Positions 1 to 9,515 of a DNA stretch of 64,000 nt are shown in pieces; positions within the stretch are counted from its first letter, which is position 1, and each line of letters starts with the position of its first letter. The notes below the pieces were generated by a model. The model made no database searches and was not told the DNA's origin. It was given only the letters and a program-made list of their open reading frames with translations. Origin of the DNA: Nautiliales bacterium (GTDB taxonomy: Bacteria > Campylobacterota > Campylobacteria > Campylobacterales > JAADDX01); assembly GCA_030826765.1 (NCBI GenBank), contig JAUUDM010000026.1, forward strand, positions 1-64,000, written 5' to 3'. Made by a program: the position numbers and the translations under genes.

Positions 1-358
1 AAGAGTAAGTATATCCAGCAATTATATATCCATTATCTGCTTTTATTATTGCATTTGCTCCATCCAACATACTACCTCCAAAAGTTTTATCCCATATCTT
101 ATTTCCATTTTTATCTATCTTTATTATCCAAGCATCATCTTTCCCTTCTCCAAAAGAGCCATTATATCCAGCAATTATATATCCATTATCTGCTTTTATT
201 ATTGCATTTGCTTCATCCCACTTACTACCTCCAAAAGTTTTAGAAAATACTTGTTTAACTTTTTCTAATGGCAAACTCTTATCTATCTTTACTTCATATC
301 CAAATAAAACAGTTATAAAAAAACACATTCCAAACAGCAAAAACATCAATCGTTTCAT
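1..358 (-). CDS. Secreted tandem-repeat (propeller-like) protein, N-terminal part only
   Basis: The gene starts at an ATG at 358 and runs off the left edge with no stop, giving about 119 residues. The first 20 residues form a signal peptide (MKRLMFLLFGMCFFITVLFG). Two copies of a 51-residue repeat follow, each with a KTFGGS motif, an acidic/Asn stretch, NGYIIAGY and DAWIIKID. Such repeats are typical of secreted proteins predicted to fold as beta-propellers; the exact family and function are not known to me. The start lies 9 bp after the stop of the DUF4384 gene at 368, so the two are probably co-transcribed. An envelope or extracellular location is inferred from the signal peptide. Confidence 0.7.
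   Translation of the reverse strand, partial: MKRLMFLLFGMCFFITVLFGYEVKIDKSLPLEKVKQVFSKTFGGSKWDEANAIIKADNGYIIAGYNGSFGEGKDDAWIIKIDKNGNKIWDKTFGGSMLDGANAIIKADNGYIIAGYTYS
10..242. repeat. Two copies of an 80-bp direct repeat, 153-bp period
   Basis: Positions 10-89 and 163-242 are the same except for three bases, and the offset of 153 bp equals 51 codons. The repeat codes for the repeated module of the secreted protein. Near identity at DNA level suggests recent copy-number change or gene conversion, and more copies probably lie left of the window. Confidence 0.85.
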
Positions 359-367
359 TTTTATCCT

Positions 368-1282
368 TTATCTCGGTCTTATAATTACTTTTATAGTTGC
401 ATAAGTTTTGTTATAAATTAAATTTATAAGTTCATCAAAATTTTTATACAATTCTTCATCTACTACATCATCATAAGCAGATATAAATTCATCGAAATTT
501 CTCTTTTTTTTCGTAAAAAGCACAACATACATATCAAATGTCTCTTTTTGATTTTGTAAAAGAGATGCTTCTAAAACACTATCAGAGTCTTCATCAGGAA
601 ATATCAATTTTCTCTTTTTATCTATTTTTAGATTTTTTGCCAAAATTGATACCGTTCCGTCTTCATACACATCAAAAATAGTGATATAACCACTTTTTGC
701 AGATTTAATTAAAAAAGAAAATTCATCACCATTATGCAAAATATTTCGTCTTTTGTTATATAAAGAAATTTTTAAATCTTTTCTATTAGTGGTTTTAAAA
801 AAGAAATAAAAATCTTTTTTGTCTAATTTTTGCAAAATATTTTTATATTTTATATACCATTTTCTATTTTTTCTAACTAACTCTAATCCTAAACTTTTAG
901 CAAAATCTTTTTTTATACCATTTTTAATTTGTTCTTTTGTATATGGAGTTTTTGATGCAAATTTATCTAATGAAGGAATATTGTCATATTTTATTTTGAC
1001 AAAAAATTGATTATCTTTTTTTATTTTTTCAACTATTTCATAATCTTCTAAATTAACTTTGGTTTTTTGAATAGAATGAACTTTAAAATTTTTTTTATAT
1101 TTATTATTTTCGGCACTTTGAGTTTCTTCTATTTTACTATCTATTACAACACTTATTTGCGAAGCAACATCTTCAAGAGCCTTTCTTTTCGCCTCTGCAT
1201 AACTATTTCCGCTACCTTCTCCATAATATATGGTTGCATTTAAATAAAGAATGGTAATAAATAGTAAAATAATTTTTTTCAA
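368..1282 (-). CDS. Exported LPP20/FlgT-like N-domain plus DUF4384 protein
   Basis: 304 residues. A signal peptide of about 15 residues is followed by a GEGSG...AEAKRKALEDVASQI segment. That pattern (small residues, then an Ala/Lys-rich helix) marks the LPP20/FlgT-N-like domain found in envelope proteins of this phylum. The C-terminal half (about 175-300) has the SFLIKSAKSGYITIFDVYEDGTV pattern, shown here in part, of DUF4384 domains. Both suggest a periplasmic or outer-membrane role; no catalytic motif is visible. The gene probably forms an operon with the repeat protein that starts at 358. The 452-residue protein at 9919-11277 has a comparable N-terminal domain. The precise function is unknown. 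Confidence 0.65.
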   Translation of the reverse strand: MKKIILLFITILYLNATIYYGEGSGNSYAEAKRKALEDVASQISVVIDSKIEETQSAENNKYKKNFKVHSIQKTKVNLEDYEIVEKIKKDNQFFVKIKYDNIPSLDKFASKTPYTKEQIKNGIKKDFAKSLGLELVRKNRKWYIKYKNILQKLDKKDFYFFFKTTNRKDLKISLYNKRRNILHNGDEFSFLIKSAKSGYITIFDVYEDGTVSILAKNLKIDKKRKLIFPDEDSDSVLEASLLQNQKETFDMYVVLFTKKKRNFDEFISAYDDVVDEELYKNFDELINLIYNKTYATIKVIIRPR

Positions 1283-1314
1283 TATACATAGCCTTTATTG
1301 TAAAATTTTTTATG

Positions 1315-1344
1315 TTTTAAAAAAGTAGGGAAAACCCTACTTTA
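1315..1344 (-). terminator. Intrinsic terminator of ilvD
   Basis: The arms AAAGTAGGG and CCCTACTTT (1322-1330 and 1335-1343) enclose a 4-base loop. Read on the minus strand, the stem lies 10 bp after the ilvD stop and runs into a T-rich tail. This is a clear Rho-independent terminator separating ilvD from the DUF4384 gene. Confidence 0.8.
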
Positions 1345-1353
1345 AAGAAGAAA

Positions 1354-3045
1354 TCATAATTCAGTTTTTAAAACAGCTCCGTGACTTGCATTTGAAACTA
1401 ACAATCTATATTGTTTTAGCCATTTTCCTTTAATTTCTTTTGCTTTTGGTTTAAATTCAGCTCTTCTTTTTGCTATCTCTTCATCAGATAATTTTACTTC
1501 TATTTTAAATTCATCTGTATTGATATAGATTTCATCTCCATCTTTTAGAAGTCCTATCATTCCACCTTCTGCAGCTTCTGGAGAGATGTGACCGATACTT
1601 AGTCCTCTTGTCGCTCCACTAAATCTACCGTCAGTAATAAGAGCAACATCAGCACCAAGTCCCATACCCATAATTAAACTTGTAGGTGCAAGCATTTCTT
1701 GCATTCCCGGCCCTCCTCTTGGACCTTCATATCTAATTACAACTACATCACCTTTTTTAACTTTTCCATTTATAATTCCATCAATTGCTTCTTGTTGTGA
1801 ATCAAAACAAACCGCTTTCCCAGTAAATTCTCTACTTCCAGTAATTCCAGCAGTTTTGATTACACAACCTTCCTCTGCTAAATTTCCAAATAAAATTGCA
1901 AGTCCACCAACTTTACTATAAGGATTTTCAATTGGATGAATAATTGAAGTATCTAAAACTTTTGCATCTTTAATTCTATCAGCAATAGTTCCGCCTTCGA
2001 TAACTTGGTTATCAAGATATAAAACAACATCACTTCTTCTTGAAATTTCTTTCATAACTGCACTCATTCCACCCGCTTTATGAATATCTTCCATATGAAC
2101 AGTTTGAAGTGAAGGAGAAATTTTTGCGATGTGACTTACGTGTTTTGCAATTTCATTAATTTTAGCAATATCAAAATCAACTCCTGCTTCATTTGCAATT
2201 GCTAATGTATGTAAAACAGTATTACTACTTCCACCCATTGCCATATCAATTACAAAAGCATTATGAATTGCTTTTTCATTTATAATATTTCTGATTTTAA
2301 ATTCTTCTGTAAGTTTTTCATCTTTTGCAATTTCACAAATTCTTCTTGCTGCTTTTCTTAAAAGTTCTTCTCGCTCAGGAGTAAGCGCTAAAATAGTTCC
2401 ATTTCCTTTTAATGCAATTCCCATAGCTTCGATTAAAGTATTCATTGAGTTTGCAGTAAACATACCACTACAACTACCACCACCTGGACAAGCAACACAT
2501 TCAAGCTCTCTAAGTTCTTCTTCTTTCATCTCACCTTTTTCAAATTTACCAACTCCCTCAAAAACAGTTGCTAAATCCACAGGAGTTCCATCACTTAAAT
2601 GTCCAGCAGCCATAGGTCCACCAGTTACAAAAATAGTCGGAACATTTACTCTAAGTGCCCCCATTAACATACCTGGAGTGATTTTGTCACAATTTGGAAT
2701 ACAAATCATTGCATCAAGTTTATGAGCATTCATTACAGTTTCTACTGAATTTGCTATAATTTCTCTACTTGGTAATGAATAAAGCATTCCGTCGTGTCCC
2801 ATTGCAATTCCGTCATCTACACCAATTGTGTTAAATTCAAAAGGAACACATCCATTTTTTCTAATCTCATCTTTTACAATTTCAGAATATTTATTTAAAA
2901 AGAAATGTCCTGGAACTATTTCTATAAAACTATTTGCTACCCCAATAAATGGTTTATCAAAATCTTCATCTTTAAGTCCAGTTGCTCTAAATAGACTTCT
3001 ATGTGGGGCTCTGTCAAACCCTTTTTTTACTTCATCACTTCTCAT
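1354..3045 (-). CDS. ilvD: Dihydroxy-acid dehydratase
   Basis: 563 residues, the usual length. IlvD removes water from 2,3-dihydroxy acids to give the 2-keto acid precursors of valine, isoleucine and leucine (and of pantothenate) in the cytoplasm. The Fe-S/Mg signatures [12 protein letters not shown] (about residues 115-126) and [17 protein letters not shown] (about 186-202) are intact, as is GRFSGATRG near the C-terminus. The ATG follows an AAGGAG-type site (AAAAGGAG). The gene is transcribed alone, with a terminator behind it. A possible -10 (TAGAAT) lies upstream on the minus strand at about 3068-3073. Confidence 0.97.
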   Translation of the reverse strand: MRSDEVKKGFDRAPHRSLFRATGLKDEDFDKPFIGVANSFIEIVPGHFFLNKYSEIVKDEIRKNGCVPFEFNTIGVDDGIAMGHDGMLYSLPSREIIANSVETVMNAHKLDAMICIPNCDKITPGMLMGALRVNVPTIFVTGGPMAAGHLSDGTPVDLATVFEGVGKFEKGEMKEEELRELECVACPGGGSCSGMFTANSMNTLIEAMGIALKGNGTILALTPEREELLRKAARRICEIAKDEKLTEEFKIRNIINEKAIHNAFVIDMAMGGSSNTVLHTLAIANEAGVDFDIAKINEIAKHVSHIAKISPSLQTVHMEDIHKAGGMSAVMKEISRRSDVVLYLDNQVIEGGTIADRIKDAKVLDTSIIHPIENPYSKVGGLAILFGNLAEEGCVIKTAGITGSREFTGKAVCFDSQQEAIDGIINGKVKKGDVVVIRYEGPRGGPGMQEMLAPTSLIMGMGLGADVALITDGRFSGATRGLSIGHISPEAAEGGMIGLLKDGDEIYINTDEFKIEVKLSDEEIAKRRAEFKPKAKEIKGKWLKQYRLLVSNASHGAVLKTEL

Positions 3046-3102
3046 AAATTCTCCTTTTATTTTTGACTTATTCTATCACTTTATTCCTAAAATTACAATA
3101 CA

Positions 3103-3768
3103 TTATCTAAATTGTTTCATAATATTTTGTAAAATCTTCACATAAACTTCTCTAAGCTGAGAATATAAAATCAAAGTTGTAGCCGCTATTTCTGCAGTGA
3201 ATTTTTTATGTTCTTTTCTATATCTGTATCTAACTTCTCTAAATTTCTTGTAAGCTGGATTTCTATTTAAATTTCTCATATAAACTGCTAATGATTCCTG
3301 TGGACTTTTAAAAATTCTAACTGTATGAGTTTTGTTTGCATCTCTATTTTTAGGAACTAACCCTCTACCGCTATAATCCCATTGACCAAATAAATTATTT
3401 GCTTTTCTTGCAAAATAACTCCTTCCCCAAGCACTTTCAACTGCACCTTGGGCTAATACAAGTCTTGGAGGAATTACATCAATTTTTTTCATAAACTCTT
3501 CTTTATCATAAATATCATCAATTTTATATTTTTTTCTTAATTTAGATAAAATTATTAAATTATTAAAATCCAACATAAAAAAAGGTTTATTAAAAATAGA
3601 TTTAACTAAATTTCTTTCTTGTAATATTTTTTGATTCTCTTTTTCAATCATAGGCATAAGTATTTTTTTAAATTCTTTTTTTTGCTTTTGAATTGATAAT
3701 TTATAATAATAGTCAGGCAAACCTGCAAATAAAAAACTAAATGTAAAAATAAATAGTAATTTTTTCAA
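3103..3768 (-). CDS. Bax-like endo-beta-N-acetylglucosaminidase
   Basis: 221 residues. A short signal peptide (MKKLLFIFTFSFLFAG) is followed by a glucosaminidase domain with PPRLVLAQGAVESAWGRS, which carries the family catalytic Glu, and NNLFGQWDY. This is the Bax branch of the FlgJ-type peptidoglycan hydrolases. It should act on the cell wall in the periplasm; whether it serves flagella, growth or turnover cannot be told from context. It overlaps the rnhB stop region by 4 bp and is the last gene of the run that begins at frr. Confidence 0.85.
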   Translation of the reverse strand: MKKLLFIFTFSFLFAGLPDYYYKLSIQKQKKEFKKILMPMIEKENQKILQERNLVKSIFNKPFFMLDFNNLIILSKLRKKYKIDDIYDKEEFMKKIDVIPPRLVLAQGAVESAWGRSYFARKANNLFGQWDYSGRGLVPKNRDANKTHTVRIFKSPQESLAVYMRNLNRNPAYKKFREVRYRYRKEHKKFTAEIAATTLILYSQLREVYVKILQNIMKQFR

Positions 3769-4322
3769 AATAAGCTCTCCTGTTGTAACGATTTAACTTT
3801 ATAACTTTTACGATGAATATCACTATATCCGTATTTTTTCATCTCTTCAATATGTTGTTTTGTGATATAACCTTTATGTTTTGCAAAACTATATTCTGGA
3901 TAATTTTCAGCTATACTTTTCATAAATCTATCTCTTGTAACTTTTGCGAGAATAGAAGCTGCACTAATTTGTGGTACTTTATCATCACCTTTTATCATAG
4001 TTTCTAAAATATCTACTCCAAATTTTGAGTTACCATCAAAAATATATCTTTTTGCTTTTATAGAATTAACTATCATATTTAAACAATAATTAATTGCATA
4101 ACTAAGTCCTTTTTCATCGATAATTTTGTTTGAAACTTCAACTATTTTATATTCAGATTTTTGAATAATTTCATCAAATAAAATTTCTCTTTTTTTCTCA
4201 GTTAGTTTTTTTGAATCTCTAAGACCTTCAATCTCTTCTTTTAAAACAACTCCAGCCATAACTAAAGGACCAGCAATTGGTCCACGTCCTGCTTCATCTA
4301 TTCCACAAATGCCCATATCCAA
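3765..4322 (-). CDS. rnhB: Ribonuclease HII
   Basis: 185 residues. The N-terminal CGIDEAGRGPIAGPLV motif supplies the first two acidic residues of the RNase HII active site. A later Asp-containing SAASILAKVTRD segment supplies the conserved SK..R.D-type motif. The enzyme nicks RNA-DNA hybrids at embedded ribonucleotides. It overlaps the upstream ATPase gene by 25 bp, and the ATGGATATGGGC start offers a second ATG at 4316. The ATPase-rnhB pairing is also known from Helicobacter. Confidence 0.95.
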   Translation of the reverse strand: MDMGICGIDEAGRGPIAGPLVMAGVVLKEEIEGLRDSKKLTEKKREILFDEIIQKSEYKIVEVSNKIIDEKGLSYAINYCLNMIVNSIKAKRYIFDGNSKFGVDILETMIKGDDKVPQISAASILAKVTRDRFMKSIAENYPEYSFAKHKGYITKQHIEEMKKYGYSDIHRKSYKVKSLQQESLF

Positions 4323-5296
4323 AACGGTTTTACCTCCACTTTTATATTTTTATAACTTAATTCATATTCATTTGAAATTGTAACTACTTCGATTTTATCA
4401 TATTTTATTTTTTTAGGCAACTTCTTTAATTTTTCGACTAATTTTTCTTCATCAATAAAAGGATAAACTAAGATAATTTTATCTTTTTCAGGTAAATAAA
4501 AATTAACATTATCCAAATAATAAATTTCTTCATCAAGCTCTAAAAATATCATATTTTCAAGCAATGCCGTTACATTTTTATCATAAGTTAAAGCTGTTTT
4601 ATATCCAAAGTTATAACTAAACAACTTCTTAGGAGCATTTAAAGAAGCAAATCTATCCACAAAAAATATTACTTTATCTTTTTGAAGTCTTTCTATTTCA
4701 TCATAAAATTTATCTTTTGAGAGTTTTTTTGTTTTTTTTAGAATTTGATATATTTGATAAAGAGAAAATTTCTCTCCAATATGAGAAAAGCAAAATTTCA
4801 AAATATCATAATCATAATTCATAAGTTTTAAGTTTGTTTGAAGTTTTTTCGCTTTAAAAAAGTCATCCAAAAACACAAGTTCTGCACTATTTCCATCATT
4901 CAAAAAATAATTAAATGTATGTGTAATACTTTGATGTTTATCAAATGAAAAATACTCCTCAAAATCTAAATTTTTAAGCTCAATTTTTTTAAATCCACGA
5001 ACAAATATATCTTTTGAAGAAGTTAGAAAAACACGCGTGTTTGGAAGAGGAAAAAAACGGTTATAATTTTCAATTATAACTAAATCATAACCTTTTAAAT
5101 CTATCTTTTTTTCTCTTGGGTCTTCTAAATCTATATAAATAAACTTACCTTTAAAATCTTTTAAAAAGTCCAAAATCAAAAATGTTTTTCCAACCCCTTT
5201 TGGACCTGTAATAAGGGTATTTCTATACTCTAATTTTATTTTTCTTTCATAAATTTTAACTTTAGGAAATTTAAAATCTTCGGGATTTAGATTCAT
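4298..5296 (-). CDS. P-loop ATPase, HP1321-like conserved protein
   Basis: 332 residues. A Walker A motif (TGPKGVGKTF, about 31-40) is clear. The Walker B region (YDLVIIENYNRF) is weakened, with Glu-Asn where Asp-Glu would be expected. The middle is helical (FEEYFSF, about 120) like the AAA ATPases linked to DUF4143-type proteins. The gene lies directly before rnhB, as HP1321 lies near rnhB in H. pylori. Its biological role is not known to me. It overlaps the MFS gene upstream by 4 bp. Confidence 0.65.
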   Translation of the reverse strand: MNLNPEDFKFPKVKIYERKIKLEYRNTLITGPKGVGKTFLILDFLKDFKGKFIYIDLEDPREKKIDLKGYDLVIIENYNRFFPLPNTRVFLTSSKDIFVRGFKKIELKNLDFEEYFSFDKHQSITHTFNYFLNDGNSAELVFLDDFFKAKKLQTNLKLMNYDYDILKFCFSHIGEKFSLYQIYQILKKTKKLSKDKFYDEIERLQKDKVIFFVDRFASLNAPKKLFSYNFGYKTALTYDKNVTALLENMIFLELDEEIYYLDNVNFYLPEKDKIILVYPFIDEEKLVEKLKKLPKKIKYDKIEVVTISNEYELSYKNIKVEVKPFWIWAFVE

Positions 5297-6339
5297 TTTT
5301 TACTCCATAAAACTAAAAAAGCTATCAAAACTATGATTGATTCATATAAAAATAGATTTTCTCCATACAAATATCCACTAATAAAAGAACCTAAAAAGGC
5401 AGCAAGCCCATATCCAATTCCTGTATAAAATTGTTGAACTAATGTTTGATTTTTGTATTTGCTTGAAATATACATAAGTGCCGCTGTGTGAAAAATAGCA
5501 AATGAAAAAAGATGTAAAGTTTGAGAAAATGCTATTAAAAGAATTTTTCCTGCAAAAAGATACAAAATAAACCATCTAATTGAAGTCATAAAAAGCGAAA
5601 TTTTTAGATAAAAAAGTGCATTATTTTTATTTAAAAATTTATATTGATAAATAAATATCACTATTTCCGCTACAACTCCTATCGTCCAAAGCCATCCATT
5701 TATCTGTTTTGGTATGCCATTCGTTAAATTGTAAATTGTAAAAAAGTTATAAAATCCACCAAAAGAAATTTGAAGTAAAATTAAAGCTACCCAAAATTGC
5801 CACTCTTTTAGAAAATCTATTTTTTCATAATGTTTTGATACACTAAAATCAGGATTTATAAAATAAAAAGCAAAATAAGCGGTAATTAAATTTAAAATAA
5901 CAAAAAGCCAAATTAAATTAAAATTAAAATAACTTAAAAATAGAGCTATTACTACAAATCCTACACTTCCCCAAAGTCTTATTTTTCCATAATGACTCCC
6001 AAGTTTGTTTATTGCCAACGCTTCAATATATGGAAAATTTATCGACCAAATAACCCCTAAAATAATAAATCCAAATAAATAAATATAAAAATTATTTATA
6101 AAAAATAGAAATGGGATAAGAACTGAAATAAATATACTTAGTTTAAAAATAGTTGTGGTAATTGCTTTTTTTTGAAAAAAAAATGGAGTAATAAAACGGG
6201 CAATCGGGAGAGATGCAAAAATTATTCCTATATCTTCAGGAGAATATCCTAAATTTTTCAGATAATTTGGAAAAAATATTACATAAATCCCAACTACTGC
6301 AAAATAAAAAAAATAATATAAACTAAGATTTAATTTCAT
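5293..6339 (-). CDS. MFS transporter
   Basis: 348 residues with about 11-12 hydrophobic segments. It opens with SLYYFFYFAVVGIYVIFFPN, a pattern typical of the phenylpropionate/proton symporter (PPP, HcaT-like) branch, and includes KIRLWGSVGF between helices 4 and 5. The substrate cannot be predicted. It overlaps the HIT gene upstream by 17 bp and the ATPase downstream by 4 bp, so it is translated within the frr-to-Bax run. Confidence 0.8.
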   Translation of the reverse strand: MKLNLSLYYFFYFAVVGIYVIFFPNYLKNLGYSPEDIGIIFASLPIARFITPFFFQKKAITTTIFKLSIFISVLIPFLFFINNFYIYLFGFIILGVIWSINFPYIEALAINKLGSHYGKIRLWGSVGFVVIALFLSYFNFNLIWLFVILNLITAYFAFYFINPDFSVSKHYEKIDFLKEWQFWVALILLQISFGGFYNFFTIYNLTNGIPKQINGWLWTIGVVAEIVIFIYQYKFLNKNNALFYLKISLFMTSIRWFILYLFAGKILLIAFSQTLHLFSFAIFHTAALMYISSKYKNQTLVQQFYTGIGYGLAAFLGSFISGYLYGENLFLYESIIVLIAFLVLWSKK

Positions 6340-6715
6340 CTATATAATTTTGAATTTGATTTTGTGTAGTTTTATATTCATATTCTCTATGTTTTTTTGA
6401 CCAAATAGAATCAGGAAACCAAGCATCATCTTTATATCTTGGAATTATATGAATATGAAGATGAGGAACATAATTACCAAGAGAAGCAATATTTACTTTA
6501 TCTGGTTTTATATGTTTAAGCATCGCTTTTTCTATTTTATAAATAGCTTTTGAGATTTCTAAACTCTCATCTAAACTCAAATCACTAAATTCAGCAATAT
6601 GTTTATTTAAAATAATTCTTGTAAATCCTGGAATTTCATCTATTAAAATAACTCTAAAAAGATCATTTTTGTAAATTACATTTTCATTTTGAGCAAGACA
6701 TAAAGGGCAACTCAT
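6323..6715 (-). CDS. HIT family nucleotide hydrolase/transferase
   Basis: 130 residues. The histidine triad HLHIHIIPRY (about residues 95-104) is intact. Two N-terminal cysteines (SCPLCLAQ) resemble the zinc site of some HIT proteins. Members hydrolyse or transfer nucleoside phosphates or phosphoramidates. The exact substrate is unknown. It shares one base with pyrE upstream. Confidence 0.9.
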   Translation of the reverse strand: MSCPLCLAQNENVIYKNDLFRVILIDEIPGFTRIILNKHIAEFSDLSLDESLEISKAIYKIEKAMLKHIKPDKVNIASLGNYVPHLHIHIIPRYKDDAWFPDSIWSKKHREYEYKTTQNQIQNYIDEIKS

Positions 6716-7326
6716 TAGTTCCCTCTACTTCCTGGTTTTATTGCAACGCTACCCTCTTTACACATTGGACAATTTTCTGGATCATACGTTTCAAAAATAA
6801 AATCACCTAATGCAAAAAATGGTAAATCTTTTGGAAGTTTACATTCTGGTTTTGCATCTATTTCACTTCCGCTTCTTTTACATAGTCCTCTATTTGCTAT
6901 AGCTGCAAATCCTACAACCTCAGCACCTCTTTTTTCAATCTCAGCAGCTGCTTCTAAGGCACTTCCACCAGTTGTGATAATATCTTCACAGATTAAAACT
7001 TTTTCACCCTCTTTAACGTCAAAACCTCTTCTTAAAGTCATTTTTCCTTCTACTCTTTCAGTAAAAATAAATCTAACTCCTAAATGTCTTGCAAGTTCAT
7101 ATCCAGCTAAAAGCCCACCAATTGCAGGAGAACAAACTGTATCAATTTCAAGACCACTCTCTTTAATTTGTTTTGCAAGCTCACTAAGAAGTGTCTCAGC
7201 AACTTTTGGATTTTCTAAAACTTTTGCACTTTGAAGATAATTTGTGCTATGTTTTCCGCTACTTAATTTAAAATGCCCTGTCAAAAGAGCATCATTTTCT
7301 TCATAAATTTTTCTAACATCAATCAT
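6715..7326 (-). CDS. pyrE: Orotate phosphoribosyltransferase
   Basis: 203 residues. The PRPP-binding motif [18 protein letters not shown] is intact (about residues 110-127). The enzyme joins orotate to PRPP in pyrimidine synthesis. A C-terminal extension has four cysteines (CKRS..., ECKL, CPMC), a feature of the epsilonproteobacterial form that may bind metal. The gene is 8 bp behind frr, the conserved frr-pyrE arrangement. Confidence 0.95.
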   Translation of the reverse strand: MIDVRKIYEENDALLTGHFKLSSGKHSTNYLQSAKVLENPKVAETLLSELAKQIKESGLEIDTVCSPAIGGLLAGYELARHLGVRFIFTERVEGKMTLRRGFDVKEGEKVLICEDIITTGGSALEAAAEIEKRGAEVVGFAAIANRGLCKRSGSEIDAKPECKLPKDLPFFALGDFIFETYDPENCPMCKEGSVAIKPGSRGN

Positions 7327-7334
7327 AATAATCC

Positions 7335-7895
7335 TTAAACTTTCATAATTTCATCAGTTTTTTTAGATACTATTTCATCTATTTTTGCAACATAACTATC
7401 TGTAATTTTTTGGATTTCATCTAATGCTCTTTTTTCTTCATCTTCTGTAATTTCTTTGTCTTTGTGAAGTTTTTTAACTTTATCATTTGCATCTCTTCTA
7501 ACATTTCTTACTGCAATTTTAGCTTTTTCTGCAAATTCTTTCGCTTTTTTAGCTTGTTTTTTTCTTTCTTCTTCTGTCATTGGTGGGAAAAATAGTTTAA
7601 TAACTTCTCCATCATTATTCGGATTAACTCCAATATTTGCTACTTGAATCACGTGTTCAATATCTTTTAATAAATTTTTTTCCCAAGGATTAATTGTAAT
7701 AGTTGTTGCATCTGTTGCAAGAACTGAGCCTACTTGATTAAGAGGAGTTGGCGTTCCATAATAATCTACTTTAATATTTTCAACTACTGCTGTTGAAACT
7801 TTTCCTGTTCTAAGTGTGTTTAAATCGTGTTTTAAAGCCTCTATTGATTTGTCCATATGCTCTTTTGCATAATCATATACTTCATTTAATAGCAT
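7335..7895 (-). CDS. frr: Ribosome recycling factor
   Basis: 186 residues from the ATG at 7895, which matches the usual 185. An upstream in-frame extension to 7958 is open, but the start at 7895 has a strong AAAAGGAG site and the family length. RRF splits post-termination ribosomes together with EF-G. Motifs include [20 protein letters not shown] and the long helical C-terminal part. The extra upstream codons match the end of the nodB-like gene at 12.7 kb, so they are a relic of a duplicated gene end (see findings). Confidence 0.95.
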   Translation of the reverse strand: MLLNEVYDYAKEHMDKSIEALKHDLNTLRTGKVSTAVVENIKVDYYGTPTPLNQVGSVLATDATTITINPWEKNLLKDIEHVIQVANIGVNPNNDGEVIKLFFPPMTEEERKKQAKKAKEFAEKAKIAVRNVRRDANDKVKKLHKDKEITEDEEKRALDEIQKITDSYVAKIDEIVSKKTDEIMKV

Positions 7896-7968
7896 TTTTT
7901 CTCCTTTTACTTTTGTTATCATTTTAATATAAATTTCATTATTATACCTAAAAATCACCTTATTTTTA
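7893..7968 (-). repeat. Direct repeat copy A: nodB 3' end / frr start region
   Basis: This 76-bp segment matches, without gaps, the sequence made by joining 11275-11284 to 12749-12814 (copy B), with 11 mismatches. Translated upstream of frr it reads [18 protein letters not shown]; the end of the NodB-type deacetylase reads [18 protein letters not shown]. Most differences are silent. On the minus strand it also holds TATAAT (7941-7946), a possible -10 box for frr. Confidence 0.8.
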
Positions 7969-8007
7969 TCTTATCGTTTTTATAATTAAGGAAAAATATT
8001 AAAACTA

Positions 8008-8036
8008 TTGACAAATAGTACCATATTAAGTACTAT
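8008..8036 (+). promoter_or_regulatory. Toxin-antitoxin promoter with overlapping operator
   Basis: TTGACA (8008-8013), a 17-bp spacer and TACTAT (8031-8036) make a near-consensus sigma-70 promoter, rare in this window. It is covered by the inverted repeat TAGTAC-N8-GTACTA (8016-8035). The two GTAC cores are 12 bp apart centre to centre, the spacing described for YefM operators, so autoregulation by the antitoxin is likely. Confidence 0.8.
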
Positions 8037-8060
8037 ATAAAAAAATAAAAAGGATTTTTT

Positions 8061-8303
8061 ATGAGAAAAATAATTCCAGTAAGTAAAGCAAGAGCAAATA
8101 TTTATAATCTTATAGATGAAACAGCACAAACTCACGAACCTATTCTAATCACAGGAAAAAGAAATAATGCTGTAATGATTTCTCAAGAGGATTGGAATGC
8201 AATAGAAGAAACACTTTATTTAAATTCTCAAGGTGTAACTGATTCTATCATAGAAGCAATGAATGCTCCAGATAGCGAATTTAGCGAAGAAATAGAATGG
8301 TGA
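8061..8303 (+). CDS. Antitoxin, Phd/YefM family
   Basis: 80 residues. The N-terminal half (PVSKARANIYNLIDE...EPILITGKRNNAVMIS) is the DNA-binding Phd/YefM fold; the acidic C-terminus (SEFSEEIEW) should wrap the toxin. It neutralises the YoeB-like toxin encoded next and represses the pair's promoter. The gene overlaps the toxin start by 7 bp. It lies inside the accessory insert between frr and nodB. Confidence 0.92.
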   Translation: MRKIIPVSKARANIYNLIDETAQTHEPILITGKRNNAVMISQEDWNAIEETLYLNSQGVTDSIIEAMNAPDSEFSEEIEW

Positions 8304-8566
8304 AATATAAAATTCTTTATAGTAAAATGGCACAAAAAGATGCTAAAAAACTATCTCAGGCAAATTTAGATATAAAAGCTAAAAAATTAATAGAAATTTT
8401 AAAAAAAGACCCTTTTCAAAATCCCCCTCCTTATGAAAAATTAGTGGGAAATTTAAAGGGTGCTTATTCAAGACGAATAAATATTCAACATCGAATAGTT
8501 TATGAAGTAAAAGAGGAAGAAAAAGTCGTTAGAATATTAAGAATGTGGACACATTATGGGGAATAA
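8297..8566 (+). CDS. Toxin, Txe/YoeB family ribosome-dependent mRNase
   Basis: 89 residues, the normal size. YSKMAQKDAKKL, the Arg-containing GAYSRRINIQHRIVYEV segment and the C-terminal RMWTHYGE (ending near the family's catalytic His-Tyr pair) are intact. YoeB toxins bind ribosomes and cut mRNA at the A site. The toxin is probably active and held by the antitoxin encoded 5'. Confidence 0.92.
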   Translation: MVKYKILYSKMAQKDAKKLSQANLDIKAKKLIEILKKDPFQNPPPYEKLVGNLKGAYSRRINIQHRIVYEVKEEEKVVRILRMWTHYGE

Positions 8567-8579
8567 TAATTCTACTTAC

Positions 8580-9512
8580 TTAATTCTCAATTGAAGCTCT
8601 TAATTTTTCTATTACTTTAATAGCTTCTTCTAATTCCTTTTTATAAAGAGGTTTAGTAAAATCATTATGAGATTGAGGATGTAAAATATTTTTTAAAAAT
8701 ACATTAAAAATATTAAATTCATAATTAATATGAAATTTTTCAAAATATTCATCAAAACTTTTTATACTATTCATAACTTGTTCAGCAAATTTTTGACAAT
8801 TTTTACTTCTTATATTTTCTGTCATTTTCTCACAATGTTCAAATTTTTTCAATATTTTATAAATTTTTTTTAAATCTTCTATTATTTCTTTTATATTAGA
8901 ATAATCTTCTTTTAATTGAGATAATTCAATTTTTTTATTTAAATTATCTAACTTTAAATATTTATCAAATTGTTTTTCCACTTCTTTTCTTAAATAATTT
9001 AAACAAGCAGGATAATCCTTATTTTTAAAATGTTCTTTTGCTTTATTTATGTAACTATATTTTTCTCTATATTCTTTTATAAACGGATATTCTATATTAT
9101 TTTCACAATATTTATCTACATACATTTCAAAATATTTCCATTCTTTTGGAGCTTTAAAATTAAATTTTTGTTTTGCCATTTCGAAAAAAGCTCTATCGTG
9201 AGTTAAAATAATTATTTGATAATCTGGAAAATATTTTAATATTAAATCTAAAATAATATCTCTATTTGACATATCAAGACTTATTAATAAATCATCTAAT
9301 ACAAGAATTTTAAGTTCTTCTATTTCAGCATATGAAAGAATAATAGAAAAATAAAATGCTAAATTAATCGCAGAAATTTTTGCTTCATTAAAAAATTTTA
9401 AATAATTTTTTTTCTTTAAAATATTTTTTAAGTTCTAAAATCTTATTTGTTATTGAAGATTCTCTATACATATCTTTAAATGACTTTTTTTTATTAAATT
9501 TCAGGAAAATAT
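8580..9512 (-). pseudogene. Remnant of an SMC/RloC-like AAA ATPase (5' end missing, frameshifted)
   Basis: An open frame of 230 residues starts at 9272, but in-frame sequence continues upstream to the stop at 9435-9437 and reads NEAKISAINLAFYFSIILSY... then a Walker B-like LKILVLDDLLISLD and a downstream LTHDRAFF switch. No Walker A is present. Further upstream, the other frame reads SFKDMYRESSITNKILELKK, so a one-base shift near 9405-9430 (a T/A run) splits the gene. Homology ends near 9512, next to a helicase fragment. The C-terminal helices (KDYPACLNYLRKEVEKQF) resemble HEPN-like tails of anti-phage ATPases. This is a decayed copy, probably of a defence-type protein. Confidence 0.7.
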
Positions 9513-9515
9513 TCT

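Noticed and set aside
49..243. Plus-strand open frame over the first repeat region
   Set aside because: It is the reverse of the secreted repeat protein; Leu/His/Tyr-rich composition and no ribosome site.
7896..7958. Extended start for frr
   Set aside because: The extra 21 codons are a relic of the nodB end; the ATG at 7895 has the strong ribosome site and the family length.
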